Assembly (NCBI GenBank): GCA_017522185.1
Contig: JAFWZZ010000029.1
Location: 62,001-126,000, forward strand
Source of the DNA: Bacillota bacterium
Lineage (GTDB): Bacteria > Bacillota > Clostridia > Peptostreptococcales > Anaerovoracaceae
Direction of reading: 5' to 3'
DNA: 64,000 bases
Below are positions 1-7,773 of the stretch, one piece after another. The position numbers and the translations under genes were made by a program. The notes beneath the pieces are model-generated. The model searched no databases, was not told the origin of the DNA, and worked only from the letters and a program-made list of their open reading frames with translations. Positions within the stretch are counted from its first letter, which is position 1; each line of letters opens with the position of its first letter.

Positions 1-1
1 A

Positions 2-184
2 ATTGGCCTGGTGGACGAGAAGGATGTGCTGAAGACGGAGCTGGGACTGATGGAATGCATCCCGGAAGAACGCTGGTCCAGAACTCATCACTCCCTGATT
101 TTTCACGGTCGAAACTGCTGTGCGGCAAGAAAACCAGACTGCGAGAACTGCAGCATCAAAGAGTGGTGTGAGAAACATCTGTAA
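2..184 (+). CDS. nth: endonuclease III (C-terminal end, partial)
   Basis: This is the last 60 codons of a base-excision-repair DNA glycosylase/AP lyase, cut by the window edge. The reading frame ends in four cysteines spaced C-X6-C-X2-C-X5-C (CAARKPDC, ENC, SIKEWC). That is the [4Fe-4S] loop that closes Nth/MutY-type glycosylases. The preceding stretch with RTHHSLIFHGR matches the helix before the cluster in Nth. The catalytic Lys/Asp region lies outside the window. MutY has the same cluster but continues into a NUDIX-like domain; here the stop follows the last Cys by five residues, so Nth is favoured. A bidirectional hairpin terminator follows directly. Confidence 0.88.
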   Translation: MGLVDEKDVLKTELGLMECIPEERWSRTHHSLIFHGRNCCAARKPDCENCSIKEWCEKHL

Positions 185-190
185 GAATAA

Positions 191-217
191 AAAAAAGACC
201 ATGAATGGTCTTTTTTT
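191..217. terminator. bidirectional rho-independent terminator
   Basis: The A-run plus GACC, a six-base loop ATGAAT, then GGTC and a run of seven T form a symmetrical hairpin. It sits between the + strand nth stop and the - strand stop of the next gene, so it can serve both. Confidence 0.8.
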
Positions 218-222
218 ATGTT

Positions 223-612
223 TTATTTAAAAATCCTTTGTAAGAGGTTTTGCTTTTGTTCAATATCAGAATCTGTGACAACAAATCCACAAGTTTCAAG
301 TTTTTTTACACATGATTTTGCAAAGTCACGATTTGCACCATAACTGTGGTTTAGAAGGCCAGCTCCACCTCCTGAAGCGACTATACATGCAGTTTGTTCT
401 TCACCATTCTCTGTAAGAACGACTGTAGCACTAGTGTAGCTACCTGTTCGCTCATAATACATTTCAAACACTGCAGTACAAATTTTCACATCATTGATTA
501 TTTGTTTTGTAGCTGAAACTTCTTCTATGCATTGTATTTTAAGAAGTTGTTCTCGGACTTCTTGTAAAGTTTTTTGCTTTATTGCTGTCATATGGACTGT
601 TGCACCTGCCAT
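223..612 (-). CDS. small conserved protein, probably DUF6054 family
   Basis: A 129-residue protein of unknown function without a signal peptide or membrane segment. It has a central glycine-rich segment (VASGGGAGLLNHSYGANRDF) after a beta-rich first half. This pattern reminds me of the DUF6054 family; that assignment is from memory and is tentative. The start at 612 is supported by an AGGAGGT ribosome site 5 bases upstream. It stands alone between two terminators, so it is probably monocistronic. The region is AT-rich and its lysine codons are mostly AAA/AAG without bias, unlike the glycolytic genes nearby. Confidence 0.6.
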   Translation of the reverse strand: MAGATVHMTAIKQKTLQEVREQLLKIQCIEEVSATKQIINDVKICTAVFEMYYERTGSYTSATVVLTENGEEQTACIVASGGGAGLLNHSYGANRDFAKSCVKKLETCGFVVTDSDIEQKQNLLQRIFK

Positions 613-748
613 AATATACCTCCTAGAATGAAGCTTTGTTTGCGAAACAATTCAGGTTAGTTATATTTTACTCCTTGCAGTAGAATCTGTAAATATGTTC
701 TGATCGTAGAGAAACCGCAATATTTGAAGGTTTTGTAAAGGATTTGCG

Positions 749-778
749 AAAAAAAGGAAGCTTTTAAAGCTTCCTTTT
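749..778 (-). terminator. rho-independent terminator of the hom/SEC-C operon
   Basis: On the minus strand AAGGAAGCTT, a short loop and AAGCTTCCTT are followed by a run of seven T. It lies 13 bases past the stop of the SEC-C gene. Confidence 0.85.
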
Positions 779-790
779 GTGAATGTTTTC

Positions 791-1285
791 TTATTTTCCG
801 CAACACTTCTTGTACTTCTTACCGGAGCCGCATGGGCAAGGGTCGTTTCTGCCTGGTTTCTTTTCTACGTGTACAGTCTTGGACTTCTTGTATTCCTTGA
901 TGATTTCAATCAGCTTTTCTTCCGGTAATACGTCAGCCCATTCTTCCAGTCCGTACAGGTAGTCAGCTTCGGCTTTCAGCATGTTGAAGAATAGCTTTTC
1001 GAAGTCGATGTCTAAATCGATTGCTGTGTCGGATGCTAAAGCTTCTAATTCGTTTGGATTGTTTAAGCTTGTGTTGATACCATCCAGGAAACCAACAAAG
1101 ATTACTTCTCTGCATTCGAATTTTTCGGCTAATTCAGCAACGGTACCTGTCAAGTGTTCAGTATGGTTTGCTAAGATGTGCTTGTAGATTCTTGTTTCAG
1201 CTCCAGAATATTCGTTCCAGAATGCTTCCAGCGTTTCATCGGTCTGGTTTTCTAATAAATCTGTCCATTCAGCATATAAGCTCAT
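791..1285 (-). CDS. SEC-C motif protein
   Basis: A 164-residue soluble acidic protein. The last 20 residues form a SEC-C zinc finger ([16 protein letters not shown]), the metal-binding motif also found at the SecA C-terminus and in many stand-alone proteins. Residues 1-130 are helical and acidic and I do not recognise a domain there. The start at 1285 has a TAGGAGG site upstream on the minus strand. The gene lies 27 bases downstream of hom in the same direction and shares its terminator, so the two are probably cotranscribed. No reaction can be inferred. SEC-C proteins bind zinc and often contact ribosomes or SecB-like partners, but that is family knowledge, not visible here. Confidence 0.75.
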   Translation of the reverse strand: MSLYAEWTDLLENQTDETLEAFWNEYSGAETRIYKHILANHTEHLTGTVAELAEKFECREVIFVGFLDGINTSLNNPNELEALASDTAIDLDIDFEKLFFNMLKAEADYLYGLEEWADVLPEEKLIEIIKEYKKSKTVHVEKKPGRNDPCPCGSGKKYKKCCGK

Positions 1286-1312
1286 GTCTTGTCCTCCTAA
1301 ATATATGTTTGA

Positions 1313-2278
1313 TTATAAAGTCTTTGCGATGGCTAAAATGTCTCCTACGATGGCACTGCCTGTTGGAAGGGCACCTGCGCCTTTGCCGTAGAACATTAAT
1401 TCATCAACTGCGTTACCTGTTACGTAGATAGCGTTGAATTCATTGGAAACGCCGGCCAGTGGGTGGGCGTTATCGATTTCCATTGGCTTTACGCTGTAGG
1501 TAATCTGGTCACCGTCACGCTTTGCGCGAGCGATTAACTTGATCTTGCAGTTCTTTTCACGTGCAGCTTCGATGTCATCCATTGTAATCTTGCTGATACC
1601 TACAGTTGGGATTTCTGTTGGTGGTACATAGTGATCGAAAGCAAGAGCCATCAGGATAGATAACTTGTTTGCAACGTCGATACCTTCTACATCAGCAGTC
1701 GGATCAGCTTCTGCGAAACCCTTTTCCTGGGCGTCTTTCAGTACATCGTTATAGTCTAAACCTAGATCTGTCATCTTTGTTAAGATGTAGTTTGTAGTAC
1801 CGTTCAAGATACCCATTACTTCGGAGAAGTCATTACCGGCCAGGGCTTCCTGGATTGCTGTCAGGGCAGGGATGCCGCCACCAACGCTGGCTTCGAATCT
1901 GAATTCCACATGATTTGCCTTTGCAGTTTCCTGCAGTTTCGCAAAGCCTGCAGCTACGGCTGCTTTGTTTGGTGTAACAACGCCTTTGCCGTGTTCCATC
2001 GCTGTCAGCATGAAGCTTGTGGAAGGTTCGATACCGCCTAAGGATTCAACCACGATATCGATTTCAGGGTTCTTTAAAATATCGTCAGGATTCTGCGTTA
2101 CCTGGTCTTCTGTCAGACCCATGGATTTTGCTCTTTCCAGATTTCTTTCTAATACTTTTACGACTTTTACGGATTTTCCGATTCTTTTTTCGATTAATTC
2201 TCTGTTCATGTCCAGAATTTTGTAAGTGCCGCCGCCTACTGTTCCCAGACCTAAGATTCCAACGTTTACTGTCTTCAT
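1313..2278 (-). CDS. hom: homoserine dehydrogenase, short form lacking the ACT domain
   Basis: Reduces aspartate semialdehyde to homoserine with NAD(P)H, the branch step to threonine and methionine. The N-terminus shows the Rossmann motif GILGLGTVGGGTYK. The middle carries the family segments ASVGGGIPALTAIQ, GILNGTTNYILTKM and EADPTADVEGIDVANKL, which include the catalytic lysine/aspartate region. I place the start at 2278, because AAGGAGG lies 7 bases upstream and the frame above it is not conserved. That gives 321 residues. The usual bacterial enzyme is 400-440 residues with a C-terminal ACT domain for threonine feedback. Here the protein stops after the catalytic core (GAGALPTGSAIVGDI), so feedback by threonine through ACT is absent. 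Confidence 0.93.
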   Translation of the reverse strand: MKTVNVGILGLGTVGGGTYKILDMNRELIEKRIGKSVKVVKVLERNLERAKSMGLTEDQVTQNPDDILKNPEIDIVVESLGGIEPSTSFMLTAMEHGKGVVTPNKAAVAAGFAKLQETAKANHVEFRFEASVGGGIPALTAIQEALAGNDFSEVMGILNGTTNYILTKMTDLGLDYNDVLKDAQEKGFAEADPTADVEGIDVANKLSILMALAFDHYVPPTEIPTVGISKITMDDIEAAREKNCKIKLIARAKRDGDQITYSVKPMEIDNAHPLAGVSNEFNAIYVTGNAVDELMFYGKGAGALPTGSAIVGDILAIAKTL

Positions 2279-2314
2279 CACAGCCTCCTTATAGAAATTT
2301 TTACATGTCAGATA

Positions 2315-2343
2315 ATTATATAACAAAATTCTAATTTTGTCTT
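2315..2343 (-). promoter_or_regulatory. predicted sigma-A promoter for hom
   Basis: On the minus strand AAGACA, a 17-base spacer and TATAAT lie 37 bases upstream of the hom start codon. The -10 box is perfect and the -35 box matches four of six positions. Confidence 0.55.
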
Positions 2344-2399
2344 TATCTTTTCTCAAAAAACCTTTATCATAGAAGAGTAAATTACAGGAGGAAAGAAGC

Positions 2400-2870
2400 A
2401 TGGCATTACATATCGTATTAGTTGAACCTGAAATCCCGCCTAATACAGGCAATATCGCGAGAACCTGCGCAGCGACAAACACGGTGCTGCATCTGGTAGA
2501 GCCGCTGGGATTCTCAATAGATGAAAAAGCAGTCAAGAGGGCAGGACTGGATTACTGGCCTTTTGTAAAACTGGAAGTCCACGAAAGTCTGGATGCGTTC
2601 ATGGAAAAGTATGGAGACCGTAACCTGTATCTGGCAACGACAAAAGGCGGCCACGTGTATACGGAGGTGCAGTTCCAGGACGAGGATATGATTCTTTTCG
2701 GCAAAGAAACAGCAGGCCTTCCAAAGGATTTCATCGCGGCCCACGAGGATTGTGCAATCCGCATCCCAATGAGTGCGGATACCAGACTTCGTTCTTTAAA
2801 TCTGTCTAATTGTGCTAACATTATTATATTTGAGGCACTGCGGCAATTGGACTTTCCAGGGTTGAAATAA
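2400..2870 (+). CDS. trmL: tRNA (cytidine(34)-2'-O)-methyltransferase
   Basis: A 156-residue SPOUT-fold methyltransferase that 2'-O-methylates the wobble nucleotide of tRNA-Leu isoacceptors using S-adenosylmethionine. Family motifs are present in order: EPEIPPNTGNIARTC near the N-terminus, FGKETAGLP in the middle, and IPMSADTRLRSLNLSNCANI near the end, which forms the knotted SAM site. Length matches TrmL/CspR. The start is preceded by GGAGGAAAG at good spacing. It is divergent from hom and lies 43 bases before rpoN. Two of its likely substrates, tRNA-Leu species, are encoded near 59.8-60.1 kb, but that proximity is not functional evidence. Confidence 0.95.
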   Translation: MALHIVLVEPEIPPNTGNIARTCAATNTVLHLVEPLGFSIDEKAVKRAGLDYWPFVKLEVHESLDAFMEKYGDRNLYLATTKGGHVYTEVQFQDEDMILFGKETAGLPKDFIAAHEDCAIRIPMSADTRLRSLNLSNCANIIIFEALRQLDFPGLK

Positions 2871-2913
2871 GTCGTTTTTCTGTGGTATACTTACTAGGTA
2901 GGAGAATGCAATT

Positions 2914-4272
2914 ATGAGACTAGGCTATGAACTGACAATTGAACAGTCCCAGAAGCTATCGATGACACCGGAACTGATTCAGGCAATTCAGATTTTGCAG
3001 CTGAATCAGCAGGAACTGACAGAGTATGTGGAAAACGCATTGTTAGAAAACCCGGTCTTGGAAATGGAGAAATCAGAAGACTCTAATGAGGTGGATCTGC
3101 AGGCTGTTGTCATGCAGTCTGCGGCAGATGAGTGGAGATACTCCCAATGGGAAGCGGCAGCAGATGATGACGATGCGGTTACTTTTGAACAGTTTGTTTC
3201 GGAAGAAAGCTCGTTGACAGATTATCTCATGGGGCAACTGCATCTCTCCGGTTTGAACGATAGAAAGATGGAAATCGGCCGTTATATTATCGAAGCAATC
3301 GATGATAACGGTTATTTGACTGCGTCTATAGACGAAATCGCTGAAGCCTGTCATACTACCCCGGAGAAGGCCGAGGCAGTATTGACCTTTGTTCAGGGCT
3401 TTGATCCGCCAGGGGTGGCGGCCAGAAACCTGCGGGAATGTATGCTGATTCAGCTGGAAGAAAAGGGGCTTTTGACGGAAGAGATTGAGTATCTGATTGT
3501 TCATTTGCTGGAGGACCTGGCGGAACATCATTATGCGCAGATTGGAAAGAAACTGGGCGTCACGGTAAAGCATGTACAGCATGTGGCTGATCTGCTGAAG
3601 ACGCTGGAACCGAAACCGGGACGGGCCTTTGCCTCTGGCGGTGGGACAAGATATATCATACCTGATGTACTGGTGGAGCATATGGATGGAGAGTATATTG
3701 CTGTCAGCAATGACGGTTCCATTCCGCATCTGATGATTAGTTCCTATTATCACCACCTTAACGAAGAATACAAAGACGAAGAACTGCAGAAGTATCTGAA
3801 CGAACGCATGAATGCGGCTTTGTGGCTGATGAAGAGCATCGAACAGAGAAAGCAGACCATACATAATGTGACAAACGCTATCGTCCGCTACCAGCAGGAT
3901 TTTTTCGAAAAAGGCGAACAGTATCTGAAGCCTTTGACGCTGCGTCAGATTGCGGAAGAAGTGGGGGTACACGAGTCTACGGTGAGCAGAACCATCAATG
4001 GTAAATACCTGCAGGGCAGCCGCGGCATCTTTGAACTGAAATACTTTTTCACCAGCGGGGTGGAAGGAGAGGACGGCAATGGCATTTCGTCCAACAGTGT
4101 CAAAGCCATCATCCGTGAGCTGATTACCGGGGAAAACCCGCAGAAACCGTACAGCGATCAGGAGCTGACGGCTTACCTGGCATCCAGGGGCATTGCAGTA
4201 TCCCGACGGACGGTTGCAAAATACAGAGAGAGTATGCACATTCTCTCGTCATCAAAACGGAGACGTTTTTAA
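2914..4272 (+). CDS. rpoN: RNA polymerase sigma-54 factor
   Basis: A 452-residue sigma-54. It directs RNA polymerase to -24/-12 promoters and needs an AAA+ activator. Region I is visible at residues 5-50 (glutamine/leucine-rich: TIEQSQKLSMTPELIQAIQI), followed by the acidic region II, the core-binding domain, the helix-turn-helix (EVGVHESTVSRTINGKYLQG) and the RpoN box near residue 430 (SRRTVAKYRESM, the A-R-R-T-V-A-K-Y-R-E signature). All functional parts are intact. It sits 73 bases upstream of gap. In many Firmicutes rpoN/sigL or cggR occupies this place; here no cggR-like repressor lies between. No sigma-54 activator gene is present in the window. Confidence 0.95.
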   Translation: MRLGYELTIEQSQKLSMTPELIQAIQILQLNQQELTEYVENALLENPVLEMEKSEDSNEVDLQAVVMQSAADEWRYSQWEAAADDDDAVTFEQFVSEESSLTDYLMGQLHLSGLNDRKMEIGRYIIEAIDDNGYLTASIDEIAEACHTTPEKAEAVLTFVQGFDPPGVAARNLRECMLIQLEEKGLLTEEIEYLIVHLLEDLAEHHYAQIGKKLGVTVKHVQHVADLLKTLEPKPGRAFASGGGTRYIIPDVLVEHMDGEYIAVSNDGSIPHLMISSYYHHLNEEYKDEELQKYLNERMNAALWLMKSIEQRKQTIHNVTNAIVRYQQDFFEKGEQYLKPLTLRQIAEEVGVHESTVSRTINGKYLQGSRGIFELKYFFTSGVEGEDGNGISSNSVKAIIRELITGENPQKPYSDQELTAYLASRGIAVSRRTVAKYRESMHILSSSKRRRF

Positions 4273-4345
4273 CTCGATATTAATGAATATTAATATATAT
4301 TACGTAAAGCTTTAATTCAGATAAAAGAGAATATGGAGGTAAATT

Positions 4346-5368
4346 ATGGCAATTAAAGTTGGTGTAAGTGGATTCGGTAGAATCGCAAGAGTAGTTATCA
4401 GAGCGGCAATGGACATGCCTGAAATCGAAATCGCAGGTATCAACGTGCGTAACGCAGATTACGAATACCTGGTGTATCAGTTAAAGTATGATACAACTTT
4501 CGGACGTTTCCCTAAGCCATTAGGTGTTTACGAAGAAGGTATCGTTATCGATGGCAAGAAGGTTCCTGTTTACAGCGAATCTGAAGCGAAGAACATTCCA
4601 TGGAGCAAGTGCGGCGCTGAATACATAGTAGAAGCAACAGGTGCTTATACTACTACTGAAAAAGCTATGGATCATATCACTTATGGCGGAGCTAAGAAGG
4701 TTATCATTTCTGCTCCTGCAAAGGATAAGACAACACCTACTTTCGTTTATGGCGTAAACAGTGATGAATACACAAAGGACATGCAGGTTGTTTCCAATGC
4801 ATCCTGTACAACAAACTGTCTGGCACCACTGTGTAAGGTATTAGAAGACAACTTCGGTATCGAACAGGGCTTAATGTCCACAATTCACTCTGCAACTGCA
4901 AAGCAGAAGGTTGTTGACGCTCGTTCCATGAAGGACTGGAGAACAGGCAGATCTGTATTCGGTAATGTAATTCCATCCACTACAGGTGCAGCAAAGGCTG
5001 TAGGTCTGGTTATCCCTTCCCTGGCTGGAAAGATGACAGGTATCTCTTACAGAGTTCCTACTGCTGACGTTTCCGTAATCGACTTAAACGTTGTACTGAA
5101 GAAGTCTGCTTCTTACGATGCAATCTGCAGAGCTGTTAAGAAGGCTTCCGAAACTTATTTACACGGCGTTATCGAATATGTTGATGACGAAGTTGTATCC
5201 GGCGACTTTGTTGGCGATCCACATACTTCCATCTTCGACGCAAGAGAAGGTATCGAATTAAACGATAAGTTCTTCAAGCTGATTGCGTTCTATGATAATG
5301 AATATGGATATTCCAGCAAGATTTTAGACCTGATTAAGCACATGAGCGAAGTAGACAACGCAAAATAA
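4346..5368 (+). CDS. gap: glyceraldehyde-3-phosphate dehydrogenase, type I
   Basis: Oxidises and phosphorylates glyceraldehyde-3-phosphate to 1,3-bisphosphoglycerate. The catalytic cysteine is C154 in SNASCTTNCLAP and the catalytic histidine lies in STIHSATAKQ. The dinucleotide motif reads GVSGFGRIAR, where most type I enzymes have GINGFGRIGR. After strand beta-2 the sequence reads GINVRNAD (N33-V34-R35): the aspartate that normally selects NAD (IND) is replaced by valine followed by arginine. This could relax or change cofactor preference. The codon set is narrow (gaa, aag, ggt), typical of high expression. It leads a gap-pgk-tpiA operon with a GGAGGT ribosome site. Confidence 0.97.
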   Translation: MAIKVGVSGFGRIARVVIRAAMDMPEIEIAGINVRNADYEYLVYQLKYDTTFGRFPKPLGVYEEGIVIDGKKVPVYSESEAKNIPWSKCGAEYIVEATGAYTTTEKAMDHITYGGAKKVIISAPAKDKTTPTFVYGVNSDEYTKDMQVVSNASCTTNCLAPLCKVLEDNFGIEQGLMSTIHSATAKQKVVDARSMKDWRTGRSVFGNVIPSTTGAAKAVGLVIPSLAGKMTGISYRVPTADVSVIDLNVVLKKSASYDAICRAVKKASETYLHGVIEYVDDEVVSGDFVGDPHTSIFDAREGIELNDKFFKLIAFYDNEYGYSSKILDLIKHMSEVDNAK

Positions 5369-5392
5369 CAGTTATTAAGAGGTTTAAAAAAG

Positions 5393-6577
5393 ATGAAAAA
5401 GACAATTAGAGATATTGATGTTAAAGGCAAGAAGGTACTGGTCAGATGTGACTTCAACGTACCGATGCAGGACGGCGTGATTACAGACGATAACCGTATT
5501 ACAGCGGCTATGCCGACCATTTCTTATCTGAAAGAACATGGTGCAAAGGTCATCCTGATGTCCCACATGGGCAGACCAAAGGGACAGCCAAAGATGGAAT
5601 ACACACTGCAGCCTGTTGCGGACAGACTGTCCCAACTGTTAGGTCAGGATGTGAAGTTCGTATCCAGCCCGGTAGTTGTTGACGATGCAGTACGTGCTGC
5701 TGCAGCAGAACTTGCTGAAGGCGATATCATGTTATTAGAAAACGTTCGTTTCAGAAAAGAAGAAACAGACAACGATGCCGGTTTTGCAAAAGATCTGGCT
5801 GACTTAGCTGAAATCTTTGTGCAGGAAGCTTTCGGTACAGCACACAGAGCACACGCGTCTACAGCAGGTGTTGCAGACTATCTGCCGGCAGTATCCGGTT
5901 TCCTGATCGAAAAGGAAGTGAAGTTCTTAGGCGGTGCTGTTGACGAACCGGAAAGACCTTTCGTTGCCATCATGGGCGGCGCAAAAGTTGGCGACAAGAT
6001 TCCGGTCATCGAAAATCTGCTGAAGAAAGTTGACGCGCTGATTATCGGCGGCGGCATGGCTTACACATTCTACAAAGCCATGGGCTTCGAAATCGGTAAG
6101 TCCATTCTGGATGCTGACAATATCGACTTTGCGAAGGAACTTCTGGAAAAGGCAGAAGCTGCCGGTGTAAAGATGCTGTTGCCTATCGACGTTGTTTGCG
6201 CAGATGCATTCAGCAATGATGCAAACACTGTTATCGTTGACAGAGACCAGATGCCTGCGGACATGGAAGGCCTGGATATCGGCCCTAAAACTGTGGAACT
6301 GTATAGAGAAACACTGCTGGCTGCAAAGACAGTAGTTTGGAATGGTCCTATGGGCGTATTTGAAATGCCGAACTTTGCAGTTGGCACAAAGGCAATTGCA
6401 GAAGTTTTAGCAGAAGCAGATGCTGTAACCATTATCGGTGGCGGCGACTCTGCAGCAGCGGTTGAACAATTCGGTTTAGCTGACAAAATGACACATATTT
6501 CTACCGGTGGCGGTGCATCCCTGGAATTCCTGGAAGGCAAGGTGCTTCCTGGCATCGCAGTCATCGAAGAAATGTAA
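5393..6577 (+). CDS. pgk: phosphoglycerate kinase
   Basis: Transfers the phosphate of 1,3-bisphosphoglycerate to ADP. At 394 residues it is standard length. The N-terminal substrate site is seen in [20 protein letters not shown] and the basic patch [10 protein letters not shown]. The nucleotide-domain motifs are [29 protein letters not shown] and the P-loop-like [13 protein letters not shown], with [14 protein letters not shown] at the end. It begins 24 bases after gap and is cotranscribed with it; an AAGAGG site lies upstream. The glycolytic order gap-pgk-tpiA is that of most Firmicutes. Confidence 0.98.
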   Translation: MKKTIRDIDVKGKKVLVRCDFNVPMQDGVITDDNRITAAMPTISYLKEHGAKVILMSHMGRPKGQPKMEYTLQPVADRLSQLLGQDVKFVSSPVVVDDAVRAAAAELAEGDIMLLENVRFRKEETDNDAGFAKDLADLAEIFVQEAFGTAHRAHASTAGVADYLPAVSGFLIEKEVKFLGGAVDEPERPFVAIMGGAKVGDKIPVIENLLKKVDALIIGGGMAYTFYKAMGFEIGKSILDADNIDFAKELLEKAEAAGVKMLLPIDVVCADAFSNDANTVIVDRDQMPADMEGLDIGPKTVELYRETLLAAKTVVWNGPMGVFEMPNFAVGTKAIAEVLAEADAVTIIGGGDSAAAVEQFGLADKMTHISTGGGASLEFLEGKVLPGIAVIEEM

Positions 6578-6592
6578 ATAAAGGAGAAGAAC

Positions 6593-7342
6593 ATGAGAAT
6601 TCCATTTATTGCTGGAAACTGGAAGATGTTCAAAACAAAAAAAGAAGCACTGGAATTTGCAGAGAGTTTCAAGGCGCTGTATCAGGGAACGGATGTAAAG
6701 GCTGCCATTTGTGCACCGTATACCCAGCTGGAATGCTTAGTTGAAGCTTTTCAGGGCACCGGAATCGGTGTAGGTGCGCAGAATGTGCACTTCGCTGAGG
6801 AAGGCGCTTATACCGGTGAAGTTTCCCTGGCTATGCTGAAGGAAATCGGTGTAGATTACTGCATCATCGGTCATTCTGAAAGAAGAGAGTATTTTGGAGA
6901 AACTGATGAAACTGTAAACCTGAAGCTGAAGAAGATTTTCGCGGAAAGCGAAATCACGCCAATCCTGTGTGTAGGTGAAAACCTGGAACAGCGAGAAGCA
7001 GGAAGCGAACAGGACGTTGTTCGCAGACAGCTGGAACTGGATTTAGCTGCGTTATCTGCAGAACAGGCAGCAGGCCTTGTGATTGCATATGAGCCAATCT
7101 GGGCCATCGGTACCGGCAAAACTGCGACACCGCAGCAGGCAGGCGAAATGTGTGCTTTCATCCGTGAGACAATCTGTCAGATGTACGACGAAGATACCTG
7201 TGATCAGGTTATCATCCAGTACGGCGGCAGCGTGAAACCGGAAAATGCCACCGAGATCATGAACATGGAAGAAATCGATGGCGCGTTGGTTGGCGGGGCA
7301 AGTCTGATCCCTGACAAATTTATGGATATCATTAACTTTTAG
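6593..7342 (+). CDS. tpiA: triosephosphate isomerase
   Basis: Interconverts dihydroxyacetone phosphate and glyceraldehyde-3-phosphate. It is a 249-residue TIM barrel. The N-terminus is GNWKMFKTK with the substrate lysine, where the usual motif is GNWKMN. The catalytic histidine is in CIIGHSERRE, the catalytic glutamate in AYEPIWAIGTGKTA, and the phosphate loop is YGGSVKPENA and GALVGGASL. It follows pgk by 15 bases with an AAAGGAG site and is the last gene of the glycolytic block. The phosphoglycerate mutase and enolase genes that often continue this operon are not here. Confidence 0.98.
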   Translation: MRIPFIAGNWKMFKTKKEALEFAESFKALYQGTDVKAAICAPYTQLECLVEAFQGTGIGVGAQNVHFAEEGAYTGEVSLAMLKEIGVDYCIIGHSERREYFGETDETVNLKLKKIFAESEITPILCVGENLEQREAGSEQDVVRRQLELDLAALSAEQAAGLVIAYEPIWAIGTGKTATPQQAGEMCAFIRETICQMYDEDTCDQVIIQYGGSVKPENATEIMNMEEIDGALVGGASLIPDKFMDIINF

Positions 7343-7416
7343 TCGTAAAAATGCTTGATTTATCAGCATTCTTATGGTAAAATTCAATGGTTAGATTTGA
7401 AGAATGAGTCTTATCG

Positions 7417-7444
7417 ATAGGGTAGCCGTAAACGGCTACCCTAT
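7417..7444 (+). other. perfect 13-bp hairpin between tpiA and secG
   Basis: ATAGGGTAGCCGT, two bases, then ACGGCTACCCTAT form a perfect inverted repeat. No T-run follows directly; the next T-run is 11 bases later after TGGTGGGC. It may be a weak terminator, an RNA-processing site or a stability element for the glycolytic mRNA. Confidence 0.6.
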
Positions 7445-7480
7445 TGGTGGGCTTTTTGAACATTTTATAAGGAGGGTAAA

Positions 7481-7711
7481 ATGCAGACTGTATTAATGGT
7501 TTTATTAGCAATCGCCAGCATTATTCTGATCGCTGCTGTTCTGTTACAGCCAAGCCACAGTGACGGTTTATCCGGTTCCATCGCAGGTGGTGCTGAACAG
7601 TTATTCGGTAAGAAGAAGAGCAGAGGTTACGAAGCATTATTAAGCAAGATCACAGTTGTTGCGGCTGTTCTGTTTATCGTGCTGTCCCTGGCATTAGTTG
7701 CTCTGGTATAA
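7481..7711 (+). CDS. secG: preprotein translocase subunit SecG
   Basis: A 76-residue membrane subunit of the SecYEG channel. It has an N-terminal membrane helix (about residues 3-22), the conserved cytoplasmic loop with QPSHSDGLSGSIAGGAEQLFGKKK, and a second helix near the C-terminus (about 53-75). This matches SecG in length and topology. A GGAGGG site precedes the start. It stands between the glycolytic operon and hppA; in many Firmicutes secG lies close to the end of the glycolytic operon (near eno), so the position is conventional apart from the missing gpmI/eno. Confidence 0.93.
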   Translation: MQTVLMVLLAIASIILIAAVLLQPSHSDGLSGSIAGGAEQLFGKKKSRGYEALLSKITVVAAVLFIVLSLALVALV

Positions 7712-7773
7712 TTGATTTGTTAATTTTTTAAATTTTTATATTATTTATAGCTAAATTTTAGGAGGTTTTAATT

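Noticed and set aside
2279-2536. An upstream extension of the hom frame by about 86 codons
   Set aside because: It overlaps the divergent trmL gene and the promoter, and the family start MKTVNVGILG has its own AAGGAGG site.
3073-4239. A 388-codon minus-strand frame inside rpoN
   Set aside because: It is a shadow of an intact sigma-54 gene, low in normal protein signature, with no ribosome site.
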